From Bacillus massilinigeriensis (GTDB lineage: Bacteria > Bacillota > Bacilli > Bacillales > Cytobacillaceae), in assembly GCF_900111815.1 (NCBI RefSeq), contig NZ_LT630004.1, positions 1,286,320 to 1,350,319 on the forward strand: DNA of 64,000 nucleotides. Reading direction: 5' to 3'. Positions 15,640 to 23,789 of the stretch are shown piece by piece (the first letter of the stretch is position 1; each line of letters opens with the position of its first letter). The translations under genes were made by a program, and so were the position numbers. The notes below the pieces were generated by a model, which made no database searches, had not been told where the DNA came from, and was given only the letters and a program-made list of their open reading frames with translations.

Positions 15640-16659
15640 ATGGAAGGAATCACTATTGTTTACCCCCCTGCTATTGACTATAAGTTCATGTATCAAAGGC
15701 CGCAGCAAATGATGAAGGTGCTTGCCGAACTGGGTGCCAATGTATTATTTATTAACCCGGAAACTTTTTTCAGACAAGATAAGGATATTGAGCTTCCATT
15801 TCCGTCACTCCCTAATTTCAAAGTATTGAAAAAGAATGTAGACTTATCTCCTTTTCTTAAAGGGAAAGTAGTGTTATGGTGTGCGGTTAACCAAGGAAAA
15901 GAGATCAATAGGCTGAAACCCGATTTGACAATTTATGACTCATGCGATCTTCCTTCAGATGAGTTTTCGGTATGGAAAGATTTAATTCCTGAAATGGAAG
16001 AAAAAAGCGACATTATTTTTGCTACTTCTCAGCCTATTTATAAATTCCACCGAAGAAAGGGAAAAGACGTATTGCTGTTACCGAACGGAGCGGATTATGA
16101 CCATTTTAAAGTTGCGGAAGCACCAATGGGGGATCGCCCAAAGGATTTGCCAGTTACTGAGGGTAAACCTCTAATAGGCTATTATGGTGCCATTTATTCA
16201 TGGCTGGATGTAGAGGTAATTAAAAAAATAGCTTCCTGGTATCCTGTTGTCCTGATTGGTTCAAAAACTATTGATATCCATCATCCGAACGTTACAATTC
16301 TTGATATGAAATTTTATGAAGACTTACCGCAATACCTTAGTTGGTTTGACGTTGCAATCATCCCATTTAAAATGACTCAAATGATTAAAGCTACTCATCC
16401 TATTAAATTCTTTGAGTACCTGTCTGCAGGGAAGCCTGTAGTAAGTGCCCCGCTGCCTGAATTAGAGAAATACAAGCATTTATGCTTCTTTGCTGATGAG
16501 AATAATGTGTTGCAAAGGATTCAAGCTGCGATTGAAACGAATTCTCCGGAAAAAATCCACGAAAGGCAAAAAGCTGCTCGGGAAAATTCCTGGTTAGACC
16601 GTGGAAAGGAAGCATTGCAGATCATTAAATACAAATTATGTGAAAATACCGTGTACTAG
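15640..16659 (+). CDS. Glycosyltransferase (GT-B fold)
   Basis: A 339-residue GT-B glycosyltransferase. The N-terminal part has YQRPQQMMKVLAELGANVLFINPE, a pattern of spore-glycan transferases; the C-terminal donor domain has LIGYYGAIYSWLDVEVI and KFFEYLSAGKPVVS with the EX7E-like Glu pair of GT4 proteins. It is a paralogue of the minus-strand gene at 19713 (shared QRPQ, GYFGA-SWFDY and FEYMALGHPIVT). The start is ATG at 15640 after AGGAAAGAGG. It probably builds a spore-surface polysaccharide or glycosylates coat proteins. Confidence 0.85.
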   Translation: MEGITIVYPPAIDYKFMYQRPQQMMKVLAELGANVLFINPETFFRQDKDIELPFPSLPNFKVLKKNVDLSPFLKGKVVLWCAVNQGKEINRLKPDLTIYDSCDLPSDEFSVWKDLIPEMEEKSDIIFATSQPIYKFHRRKGKDVLLLPNGADYDHFKVAEAPMGDRPKDLPVTEGKPLIGYYGAIYSWLDVEVIKKIASWYPVVLIGSKTIDIHHPNVTILDMKFYEDLPQYLSWFDVAIIPFKMTQMIKATHPIKFFEYLSAGKPVVSAPLPELEKYKHLCFFADENNVLQRIQAAIETNSPEKIHERQKAARENSWLDRGKEALQIIKYKLCENTVY

Positions 16660-16722
16660 GAATTTTTATTCTTAAACACTAAGGCTAATAAACAGCGAAG
16701 CCATAGGGGGGAGAAACCGACA

Positions 16723-17418
16723 ATGCGAACCGAGTTATGGGGGAAGTATGAAGTTAATTTGGCCCAAAAAGGATATGGAGGAACAAGTGCTGTATATTTT
16801 GGCATTGACTCGCTCAATCAAAAAAAGGTTGCCATTAAAAAAATGGCGAATATAGCCCTTGGACTTAAGGAAGCATGGATAATGAATATCTATGGAAAAA
16901 ACGAGTGGCTCGTGGAGTTTTTCGATTTTTTTATCCATGATAATCATGCGTGTATTGTCATGGAGCAACTCAGTGGGAGTGTACTTGACTCACTAAGCGA
17001 AAAAGAAGCAGTCAAAGTTACGATAAATCTTCTTAAAGGATTACAATTCCTTCATTCAAAAGGTATCTTGCATGCCGATATCAGTCCCCGTAACATTATC
17101 CTTACAAATAAAAATACACTGAGCCTTAAAATTATTGATTTTGAATCCGCTAAATTAAAAGACCTTGAAGGAGTTTACAAAGGGGAGGTGAAAAACTGGA
17201 TTTTCGCTCCGCCTTCTTCTAAGGAAATAGATGACAGTTATGATTTTTACTCAGCGGCTGCAGTATGTACGTACGTTTTGACGGGAGAAGTCAAGACGCA
17301 AAACATCACTCATGCAAAGTTAAAAGTTATATTGGAGAAAGCGATGAACAAGGATCCTAAACAACGATATAGGAAAGCAGCAGATTTTATTCAAGACTTA
17401 GAAACATATGACGTTTAA
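16723..17418 (+). CDS. Hanks-type protein kinase-like protein in the glycan cluster
   Basis: The 231-residue protein is a nearly complete kinase domain with no extra domains or membrane segment. Gly-rich loop KGYGGTSAVYFG, VAIKK with Lys 39, Glu 50 in the C-helix, catalytic loop HADISPRN (Asp 119, Asn 124) and DFE in place of DFG (Asp 139) are visible. It ends with KAMNKDPKQRYRKAADFI, the Arg of subdomain XI. The activation segment is short. HAD instead of HRD and DFE instead of DFG suggest a diverged but possibly active kinase, perhaps for a coat protein or for a sugar. GGGGGGAG precedes ATG. A PIG-L gene follows after 28 bases. Confidence 0.8.
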   Translation: MRTELWGKYEVNLAQKGYGGTSAVYFGIDSLNQKKVAIKKMANIALGLKEAWIMNIYGKNEWLVEFFDFFIHDNHACIVMEQLSGSVLDSLSEKEAVKVTINLLKGLQFLHSKGILHADISPRNIILTNKNTLSLKIIDFESAKLKDLEGVYKGEVKNWIFAPPSSKEIDDSYDFYSAAAVCTYVLTGEVKTQNITHAKLKVILEKAMNKDPKQRYRKAADFIQDLETYDV

Positions 17419-17446
17419 AAACATAATTGGGGAGGGTGTGCGAAGT

Positions 17447-17956
17447 ATGGCTGACAAACTTATGGTTGTGGCCCACCCGGATGACGAGCTTCTTTTTGGA
17501 GGTGGAGAACTGATTAAAGAAACGGGCTGGAAGGTTATATGTGTTACAAATGGAGAAAACGCTCAGAGGGCAAAAGAGTTTCATCATGTAATGGACAAAG
17601 TAAAAGCAGAATATGAGATTTGGGATTTTATTGATGAGTGGAATGGAGATTTTGACAGAAACCTGCTTAGTCAAAAACTAAAGCAAGTATTGGAAGGGAA
17701 TAATTACAGGAAAATTGTTACACATAATTTAAAAGGAGAGTATGGTCATACTCAGCATATTGCCCTATCCCAGATTCTTCATGGCCTTGTAAAGGAGAAT
17801 TTATATGTGTTTGGAATTGGTGATCAAAAGCTTCCAACGGATATCTATACAAGAAAGCTGCAGCTTCTCCATCATTATTCCCTTTTTCGCCTTCAAAAAG
17901 ATTACTTTTTAACACTAAAAGAGTTGGAATACGAACAATTCAAAAAAGTATCCTAA
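17447..17956 (+). CDS. PIG-L family deacetylase
   Basis: A 169-residue LmbE-like protein. The zinc site is visible as AHPDDE near residue 8 and GHTQH near residue 105. Family members remove acetyl groups from N-acetylglucosamine-containing glycans or glycolipids; the bacillithiol enzyme BshB belongs to the same family. The protein is shorter than most (about 220 residues) but keeps the core. ATG at 17447 has GGGGAGGG about nine bases upstream, while the longer ORF would overlap the kinase gene. Because its neighbours are glycosyltransferases, a spore-glycan precursor is the likely substrate. Confidence 0.85.
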   Translation: MADKLMVVAHPDDELLFGGGELIKETGWKVICVTNGENAQRAKEFHHVMDKVKAEYEIWDFIDEWNGDFDRNLLSQKLKQVLEGNNYRKIVTHNLKGEYGHTQHIALSQILHGLVKENLYVFGIGDQKLPTDIYTRKLQLLHHYSLFRLQKDYFLTLKELEYEQFKKVS

Positions 17957-18003
17957 ATTACTGGAAATGAACTGAAGAATTAGCTAGAAAGGAGGGATAA
18001 TTG

Positions 18004-19074
18004 TTGAGAATTGTTATGCTGGCAGATCATTTGGTTCAGGGAGGATTGGAAACCCATATCACATCAATAATTAATGGACTAACCGGTCGCGGTAATGAAG
18101 TTCTTCTCTACTGTGCATCATGCTCGCCATCCATCATCTCCCAAATCAATTCCCGCCATTTTAAATTCTTAAGTTGGTCTGAAGATGCCTTTGATGAAAT
18201 AAACAGGTTCAATCCGGATATTATTCACTCGCACCCCTTTACAGCGATCATTAAAGGAAAGGAAATCGCGACACTCCTACAGAAACCTTTCGTTGTAACC
18301 ATGCACGGGTTATACGATTTTGGCTTTGACCAATCTCCGTTGGGCAATGAAATAAGCAACAGTGTAAAAAGGATTATTGCTGTTGACTTTAGAGTTGCGC
18401 TTCATTTGCTCAATAACGTTATACAACCTGAGAAGATTTCAATCATAAGAAATGGGATTGATCTTAATACCTTCCGTCCAAGGGCAAGGGATGAGCAACT
18501 GATGGACATTCTTGGACTGAACCGCAAAGGGTTTACCATCTCGCTCATCAGTCGTTTTGATGATGATAAAGAAAAACCTATCATCCAATTCTTAAGGTGC
18601 ATTCCCGAACTAGCAAAAAGAGTGGAAGACTTAAATATTATTATTGTTGGAGATGGAGGGAAACGGAAGGAAGTCCAACATTCCTTTCCAATTGAGGTAT
18701 CGAATGGGGTTAAAGTAAAGTTAATAAGTTGGCAAGAGAAAATAGAAGATATTTATAATATTTCAGATTTGGTTTTTGGTAGCGGAAGGGTTGCATTGGA
18801 GGCATTAGCCTGTAAGGTTCCAGTCTACGCGATGTGGGAAGGGTTTGGAGGACTTATTAGTAAAAAGAACCATGATGCCATAATGCAAGGGAGTACCTTT
18901 AGACAAGTAGACGATTATGAACTGTTATCGATCATTACCGGATTGATTAATAATCCGAAGGAGCTTAACCAGGCTGCACAGGAAGGATATGAAGCAGTAT
19001 ATAGGCATCATGATTGTAAAGAAATAGTGATCCAACTGATACGAACATACGAACAATATTGCATGGATAATTAA
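18004..19074 (+). CDS. Family 4 glycosyltransferase
   Basis: A 356-residue GT4 protein. LVQGGLETHITSIINGL at the N-terminus is the acceptor-domain loop of GT4; IIHSHPF, VVTMHG and RNGIDLNTFRP follow, then the donor domain with LISRFDDDKEKP and LVFGSGRVALEALACKVPVYAM containing the conserved Glu. TTG at 18004 is favoured over TTG at 18001 by spacing from GGAGGG. It is the last glycosyltransferase of the plus-strand run. Sugar and acceptor are unknown. Confidence 0.87.
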   Translation: MRIVMLADHLVQGGLETHITSIINGLTGRGNEVLLYCASCSPSIISQINSRHFKFLSWSEDAFDEINRFNPDIIHSHPFTAIIKGKEIATLLQKPFVVTMHGLYDFGFDQSPLGNEISNSVKRIIAVDFRVALHLLNNVIQPEKISIIRNGIDLNTFRPRARDEQLMDILGLNRKGFTISLISRFDDDKEKPIIQFLRCIPELAKRVEDLNIIIVGDGGKRKEVQHSFPIEVSNGVKVKLISWQEKIEDIYNISDLVFGSGRVALEALACKVPVYAMWEGFGGLISKKNHDAIMQGSTFRQVDDYELLSIITGLINNPKELNQAAQEGYEAVYRHHDCKEIVIQLIRTYEQYCMDN

Positions 19075-19178
19075 CAAGAGAACGAAGCTTCAAATTAATG
19101 AAACAGCCTAGCACCGCCTCTTTAAAGAAGAATATTATATAGTATACACCTGTTGTCTCAGGAGAAAGGGGAAAGGTT

Positions 19179-19583
19179 ATGAATCTGAACGAAATTAAAA
19201 ACATGCTGGACCAAAGCGATAAAGATCACCATAATGACAAAAGGTCTCATAGAGACTGCCATGGCCATGGAGAGGACGATTGCGACAAAGACTGTCATCG
19301 CCATGAGGGGCAGCATTGTGATAAAAACTGTCATTATAAGAATTCTGGCAATTGTATTTGCAGAATTCTTCCTGATTTAGTAAAAGCACATAAAACCCTT
19401 CGATTAAGAACAAAAACAGCAGATGAAATCATTGGCACTATTAAGTGCTTCGATAAATGTACAGGATGTATTATTATTATCCAACCTGAAATGAAATCAC
19501 CGAAACTTCCTGCTGTAGCAGTTATTATTTCTTGTGGGGATATTGAAAGCATTTCTTTTGAAGTCAAGAATAAATGTTATTGA
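19179..19583 (+). CDS. His/Cys-rich protein with a small beta-barrel-like C-terminus
   Basis: The 134-residue protein has two parts. Residues 16-60 are packed with His, Cys, Asp and Lys (SHRDCHGHGEDDCDKDCHRH, then CDKNCHYKNSGNCICR), suggesting metal binding. Residues 72-134 read like a small beta barrel of LSm style (LRLRTKTADEIIGTIKCFDK, CTGCIIIIQP, VAVIISCGDIESISF). Many Cys and the position beside spore-surface genes fit a coat or exosporium protein cross-linked or holding metal. AGGAGAAAGGGG precedes ATG at 19179. No named family is recognised. Confidence 0.7.
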   Translation: MNLNEIKNMLDQSDKDHHNDKRSHRDCHGHGEDDCDKDCHRHEGQHCDKNCHYKNSGNCICRILPDLVKAHKTLRLRTKTADEIIGTIKCFDKCTGCIIIIQPEMKSPKLPAVAVIISCGDIESISFEVKNKCY

Positions 19584-19639
19584 TTTAACTGGATTTGGTT
19601 GTGGGCAATAACGATGCAGCCTTATCATTAAGTGGACCA

Positions 19640-19690
19640 CATTGTTATGTTGTATGTAATCATATTTATATTACATACAACATAACAATG
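19640..19690. repeat. Perfect 21-bp inverted repeat between convergent genes
   Basis: Arms 19640-19660 and 19670-19690 are exact inverted copies with a nine-base AT loop. The stem is AT-rich, and no T-tract follows on either strand, unlike a normal terminator. It lies between the stops of the His/Cys-rich gene and the convergent glycosyltransferase, so termination in both directions is still the simplest role. Confidence 0.7.
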
Positions 19691-19712
19691 ACTTGCCTGC
19701 TTCATTTTCATG

Positions 19713-20972
19713 TTACTTTTTGACAGAGTAATGGCGATTATCTTCTGTAAGCAGTTTTAAAATGCCTTTAGCTTTTTCATTCCAACTATTATCCTGTGCT
19801 TCTTTCTGAAGCAAATCTTTAAGATTTTCATCATTCAGGATGGATAAAGCAAATTCTACCTTTGCTAAAAAGTCATTATGGTCATGAGCAATGAGAACTG
19901 ACTTATATTTGAGACACTCCGGTAGAGCAGTTGTCACAATCGGATGCCCTAATGCCATATACTCAAATAGCTTGATGGGAGACGTGGAAATCGTTACCTC
20001 GTTAACAAGGAAAGGAATAATCGAAACGTCAAATTTTTTGGCGTAAAAAGGTAGTTGGATATAAGGAACCACACCTAGGTAATGAACATTAGGGAGAGAA
20101 AGGATACGGCTTTTTTTAATGCTTTGATCATAATCAAGTCCAATCAGGACAATCTGATAATCTACATTGCTTAACGCAAGCTTCTCTACAAGAAGATAAT
20201 CGAACCAACTTGCCAGCGCACCGAAATACCCGATAATCGGTTTATTTACATGTATTAGATGATCCATTAAAGGAGTACATATATCTTTTGAAACTTCACT
20301 GAAATGTGGATAATCTACTCCATTGGTAATTAGTTTGGTACGAATGGGTTTCCTTTTATCCAAAACATCTTTGTATAGCTTATCTGCTGTGGCGATTACG
20401 TAACAGGATGGATTAGCAAGGATGCCGAAATGCCTTTCCATAACGCGCCGTGGTACCGGAATACCGGATATTGCAGGCGACAGTTCATCTATATACTCAT
20501 ATAGAAGATCAAACCCTTGATCAATACATGCTTTTACAAACTCATATCCCCTCGTTAAATCCCCTGAATATAAATGGACAATCACCCTGTTGCTTAAAAC
20601 TTGCAAAAAAGAAAGGATAGCACTTTCGATTAAAGGATCACTCATATTTATCAAATAACAACAAGGTGCAATTTCTTCAATCGTCTCCACTTGATCATAA
20701 ACATTTACTGTTCCAAAAAGATATAATCCACCTTCTTTTGCAAGATTCAATGCGATATGCTGAGGCCGTTGAAAAAGTGGGATATTCCAATCTAGCAGGG
20801 AAGGGAACAAGAAAACTATTTTGTTGGGTTGATTTTTGAGGATTTTTTCCAATTCTTTTAAGATATCTTTCTTTGTAGCAGAAATGGAGCTAAATGTTCC
20901 CTCCTCATCCACTGTTTTTCTGTATTCCAAATTCCTTCTCAGCCGTTCTATTTCCGAATAATTTTTATCCAT
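19713..20972 (-). CDS. Glycosyltransferase (GT-B), paralogue of the one at 15640
   Basis: A 419-residue protein. A helical N-terminal stretch of about 50 residues precedes a GT-B enzyme with LFQRPQHIALNLAKEGG, LITNGVDYPHF, IGYFGALASWFDYLLVEKLA and KLFEYMALGHPIVTTALPE. It resembles the 339-residue gene at 15640 over its whole catalytic part. ATG at 20972 is preferred over the TTG two codons earlier because of spacing from GGGGG. It lies 16 bases after the GT2 gene, forming a two-gene minus-strand operon opposite the main cluster, and probably contributes to the same spore glycan. Confidence 0.85.
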   Translation of the reverse strand: MDKNYSEIERLRRNLEYRKTVDEEGTFSSISATKKDILKELEKILKNQPNKIVFLFPSLLDWNIPLFQRPQHIALNLAKEGGLYLFGTVNVYDQVETIEEIAPCCYLINMSDPLIESAILSFLQVLSNRVIVHLYSGDLTRGYEFVKACIDQGFDLLYEYIDELSPAISGIPVPRRVMERHFGILANPSCYVIATADKLYKDVLDKRKPIRTKLITNGVDYPHFSEVSKDICTPLMDHLIHVNKPIIGYFGALASWFDYLLVEKLALSNVDYQIVLIGLDYDQSIKKSRILSLPNVHYLGVVPYIQLPFYAKKFDVSIIPFLVNEVTISTSPIKLFEYMALGHPIVTTALPECLKYKSVLIAHDHNDFLAKVEFALSILNDENLKDLLQKEAQDNSWNEKAKGILKLLTEDNRHYSVKK

Positions 20973-20988
20973 TGCCAACTACCCCCAA

Positions 20989-21669
20989 TTAATTGACATA
21001 TTCTAAAAAACATTTTGTCTTTACAAGAGGGAGACAGTGGCTTTTTAATCGTCTGTTATCAGCGTCTGAAGTATGATGATAGTATGGATAGCGGATATGT
21101 ACGTAATGATCCGGAGTAGAAGCATACATTCGTATACGGAGCTTTTTACACTCCTCCAAAAAAGCAGTATCTTCGCCCAACGAAACAGGTTGGAATATCA
21201 CTCTATCTACTATTTTCTTTTTAAAAATCAGTGTTGATCCGGCTAATGTATCGGATTGGCTTTTGATAAACCTATTTTCTTTCCCAGGAAACAGCAGTGA
21301 CAATTGCTGGTCAACGATAAAATAGATAAAGAGAGATTGCTTTCCGATTATTTCTACGTCCTTCTCTTCCATTGTTTTAAGCGCTTCGGAAAGGTAGTGT
21401 GGACCATAATAATCATCGTCGTCAAATCTTGCAATAATATTGTATTTTGCCTGAAGGATTCCTTCATTTAAACAAGTGCCAAGGGGCTGTTCTATAGAAG
21501 AATATACAAGTTTTATTAATGGGTTATTCAGCAATTCACTGCTCAAGTTTTCGCTAAATCCATGTAAAATCAGAACTAGTTCTTTTTCTTTAATATCTTG
21601 ATTTTCAAAATTACGAACGATATTTTGAAGGAAATCTGGTCTTTTCGTAGATGTGATGATTGATATCAA
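20989..21669 (-). CDS. Family 2 glycosyltransferase
   Basis: A 226-residue GT-A enzyme. It begins with SIITSTKRPDFLQNIVRNFENQ, the nucleotide-binding beta strand of GT2, and has ARFDDDDYYGP with the DXD metal site near residue 77 and a later GEDTAFLEECKK with an ED catalytic-type pair. It has no membrane segment. TTG at 21669 follows GGGGGG. It is the first gene of the minus-strand pair and likely acts on the same glycan as its neighbours. Donor and acceptor are not predictable. Confidence 0.88.
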   Translation of the reverse strand: MISIITSTKRPDFLQNIVRNFENQDIKEKELVLILHGFSENLSSELLNNPLIKLVYSSIEQPLGTCLNEGILQAKYNIIARFDDDDYYGPHYLSEALKTMEEKDVEIIGKQSLFIYFIVDQQLSLLFPGKENRFIKSQSDTLAGSTLIFKKKIVDRVIFQPVSLGEDTAFLEECKKLRIRMYASTPDHYVHIRYPYYHHTSDADNRRLKSHCLPLVKTKCFLEYVN

Positions 21670-21860
21670 ATCATCCCCCCCTGGGAATTTAGCTTTTCAT
21701 TTATTTTTATGAAATATAACAATGAAAAATACTTAAATCATGCAAATATGGAACCTTGGGAGAAAACTATTTAATAACTTGTTCAATAATCCATTGACTA
21801 TTACATATGACTGGGATAAGTTAAAGATAATCAAAAAAAGTTGATGAAGGGGCTGGTTGA

Positions 21861-22205
21861 GTGAAACAAGGTAAGAATCAAACTCCTCGTATATTTAGTG
21901 GCAATATCCCATTATATGATAATGCAGAAACTGAAAGGCTTGCAATGATAGCAAAAGCTCTTAGTGATCCGATAAGGATTCAGATGGTTTACTTTTTGCA
22001 AAATCGTTCCGACCTGTGTACTTGTGAATTTGAGGAGTTGTTGGGTCTAGCCCAATCAAAGGTGTCGTACCACTTAAATATTTTATTTAAAGCGAAATTG
22101 ATAGAACGTGAAATCCATGGTTCATGGAGCCATTATAAACTCCGTGATCAAGATGTATTTCGTAAGCTGCAGACATTGCGTTCCAGTACGGTTAAGCAAT
22201 CTTAA
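21861..22205 (+). CDS. ArsR-family regulator, probably arsenic-type
   Basis: A 114-residue winged helix: AKALSDPIRIQMVYFLQNR, then DLCTCEF with the Cys pair of the arsenic/antimony site of ArsR, recognition region AQSKVSYHLNILFKAKL and wing GSWSHYKLR. GTG at 21861 is preceded by AAGGGG. No arsB or arsC is adjacent; the next genes are a MATE transporter and gshF on the same strand after about 210 bases. Regulation of those genes is possible but not shown. Confidence 0.85.
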   Translation: MKQGKNQTPRIFSGNIPLYDNAETERLAMIAKALSDPIRIQMVYFLQNRSDLCTCEFEELLGLAQSKVSYHLNILFKAKLIEREIHGSWSHYKLRDQDVFRKLQTLRSSTVKQS

Positions 22206-22416
22206 AATAGTTAGATACATTCAAGCGTTTTGGATGGGAAGCCATCGGGGCTGGGTAGGATAAATACACTTATGTGAAAAAATGAACAATAAAGTGAATG
22301 TTTGCGATAATACTGTAGATTTTTGTGGCGGCGAAATAACTTGGTTAAATGTTGATTAGGCCACTAGTTTTTAAAAAGAGGTTGTATCATTGAAACTAAA
22401 CGAGGGAGCTACACCG

Positions 22417-23742
22417 ATGAAAGGGACGCATGATTTAACTCTTGGTCCGATTACGCCTACGCTAATGAAGCTAACGCTACCGATTATTGCGACAAATTTC
22501 ATATCAACTACCTATGGGCTTGTTGACATGATCTGGGTTGGAAAGTTAGGAAGTGGTCCGGTTGCAGCAGTAGGGACAGCTAGTTTCTTTGTCCATATGG
22601 GAGCTGCTTTGTTTACGATCATTTCGATTGGAATCGGTGTGAAGGTTGCTCATAATATGGGAGCCGGAAATGATGATAAAGCAAAAGAGTTAATTAATAA
22701 TGGGTTTCTGATGTCTATTATATTGGCAGCTTTATACATGATATTTATCCTTTTAGCCAAAAATAATTTAATCGGTTATTTTGATCTAGGCAGCAAAGAA
22801 ATAGAGCAGGAGGCTACAAAATTTCTAGTCATATCGATGATTGGGACGATTTTTACTTTTTTTAATACTTTATTCAGCATCGTCCTGAACTCAATGGGTA
22901 GCAGCGGAAAACCGTTCCGTGTCTTTACAGTGGGGTTTCTCATCAACATGATTCTCGATCCATTATTAATTTTTGGAGTGAGAGATTTTAACGGATTAGG
23001 TGTGTTGGGGGCAGCGCTTGCGACATTAACAGCAAATATAATCGTCACCTTATTGTTTTTCATCCAAACGAGGAACCTACACATGTTCTCCAAACGGATT
23101 ACCTTCAAAATGAGCTCCATAAAAGCAATCCTCTTAATGGGGCTTCCTATCACGGTACAACGGATTACTTTTACTGTTATTTCGATTATTATTGCTAAAA
23201 TTATTGTCCATTGGGGGTCGGACGCCATTGCGGTTCAAAGGATTGGTGTCCAGATTGAATCCATTTCGTATATGACGATTGGCGGGCTTCAAGGTGCAGT
23301 TGCTGCCTTTATTGGGCAAAACTATGGAGCAAATAGGATGGACCGAATTAAGAGCGGCTATCAAAAGGCATTGATGATTACAGCTGTTTTTGGTGCAATG
23401 GTTTCCGTATTTTTCATCGCATTCCCGCAGGAAATTTTCTCCTTGTTTCTTTCTGACAAATCAAGCCTACAAGCAGGCACTAGTTATATGAGAATAATTG
23501 GATTATCACAATTGTTTATGGGTATGGAACTAATGACAGTTGGAGCATTCAATGGAATTGGCAAGACGCATCTACCTCCTATTTCCAGTATTATTTTCAC
23601 TGCGTTAAGAATCCCTTTAGCGATTGTATTATCAGCTCCATTTGGCTTGAATGGTGTATGGATGTCTATTGCGATAAGCAGTGTAATAAAAGGAATTGTT
23701 CTCGTCTGCTGGTTTAAATGGTACCTGAGAAAATGGAATTGA
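22417..23742 (+). CDS. MATE-family efflux transporter
   Basis: A 441-residue protein with twelve predicted membrane helices. It begins GPITPTLMKLTLPIIATNFI, then STTYGLVDMIWVGKLGSGPVAAVGTASFF, the family signature, with a second repeat half starting near residue 230 (MGLPITVQRITFTVISI). MATE proteins export cationic drugs or metabolites using Na or H gradients. ATG at 22417 has GAGGGAG eight bases upstream and matches family N-termini; TTG at 22390 is an alternative. It is followed after 47 bases by gshF, so co-transcription is likely. Substrate unknown. Confidence 0.9.
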   Translation: MKGTHDLTLGPITPTLMKLTLPIIATNFISTTYGLVDMIWVGKLGSGPVAAVGTASFFVHMGAALFTIISIGIGVKVAHNMGAGNDDKAKELINNGFLMSIILAALYMIFILLAKNNLIGYFDLGSKEIEQEATKFLVISMIGTIFTFFNTLFSIVLNSMGSSGKPFRVFTVGFLINMILDPLLIFGVRDFNGLGVLGAALATLTANIIVTLLFFIQTRNLHMFSKRITFKMSSIKAILLMGLPITVQRITFTVISIIIAKIIVHWGSDAIAVQRIGVQIESISYMTIGGLQGAVAAFIGQNYGANRMDRIKSGYQKALMITAVFGAMVSVFFIAFPQEIFSLFLSDKSSLQAGTSYMRIIGLSQLFMGMELMTVGAFNGIGKTHLPPISSIIFTALRIPLAIVLSAPFGLNGVWMSIAISSVIKGIVLVCWFKWYLRKWN

Positions 23743-23789
23743 TCGATGTTTGAAAATACTTAACAGATGAATAAAGGCAGGTCATTAAA

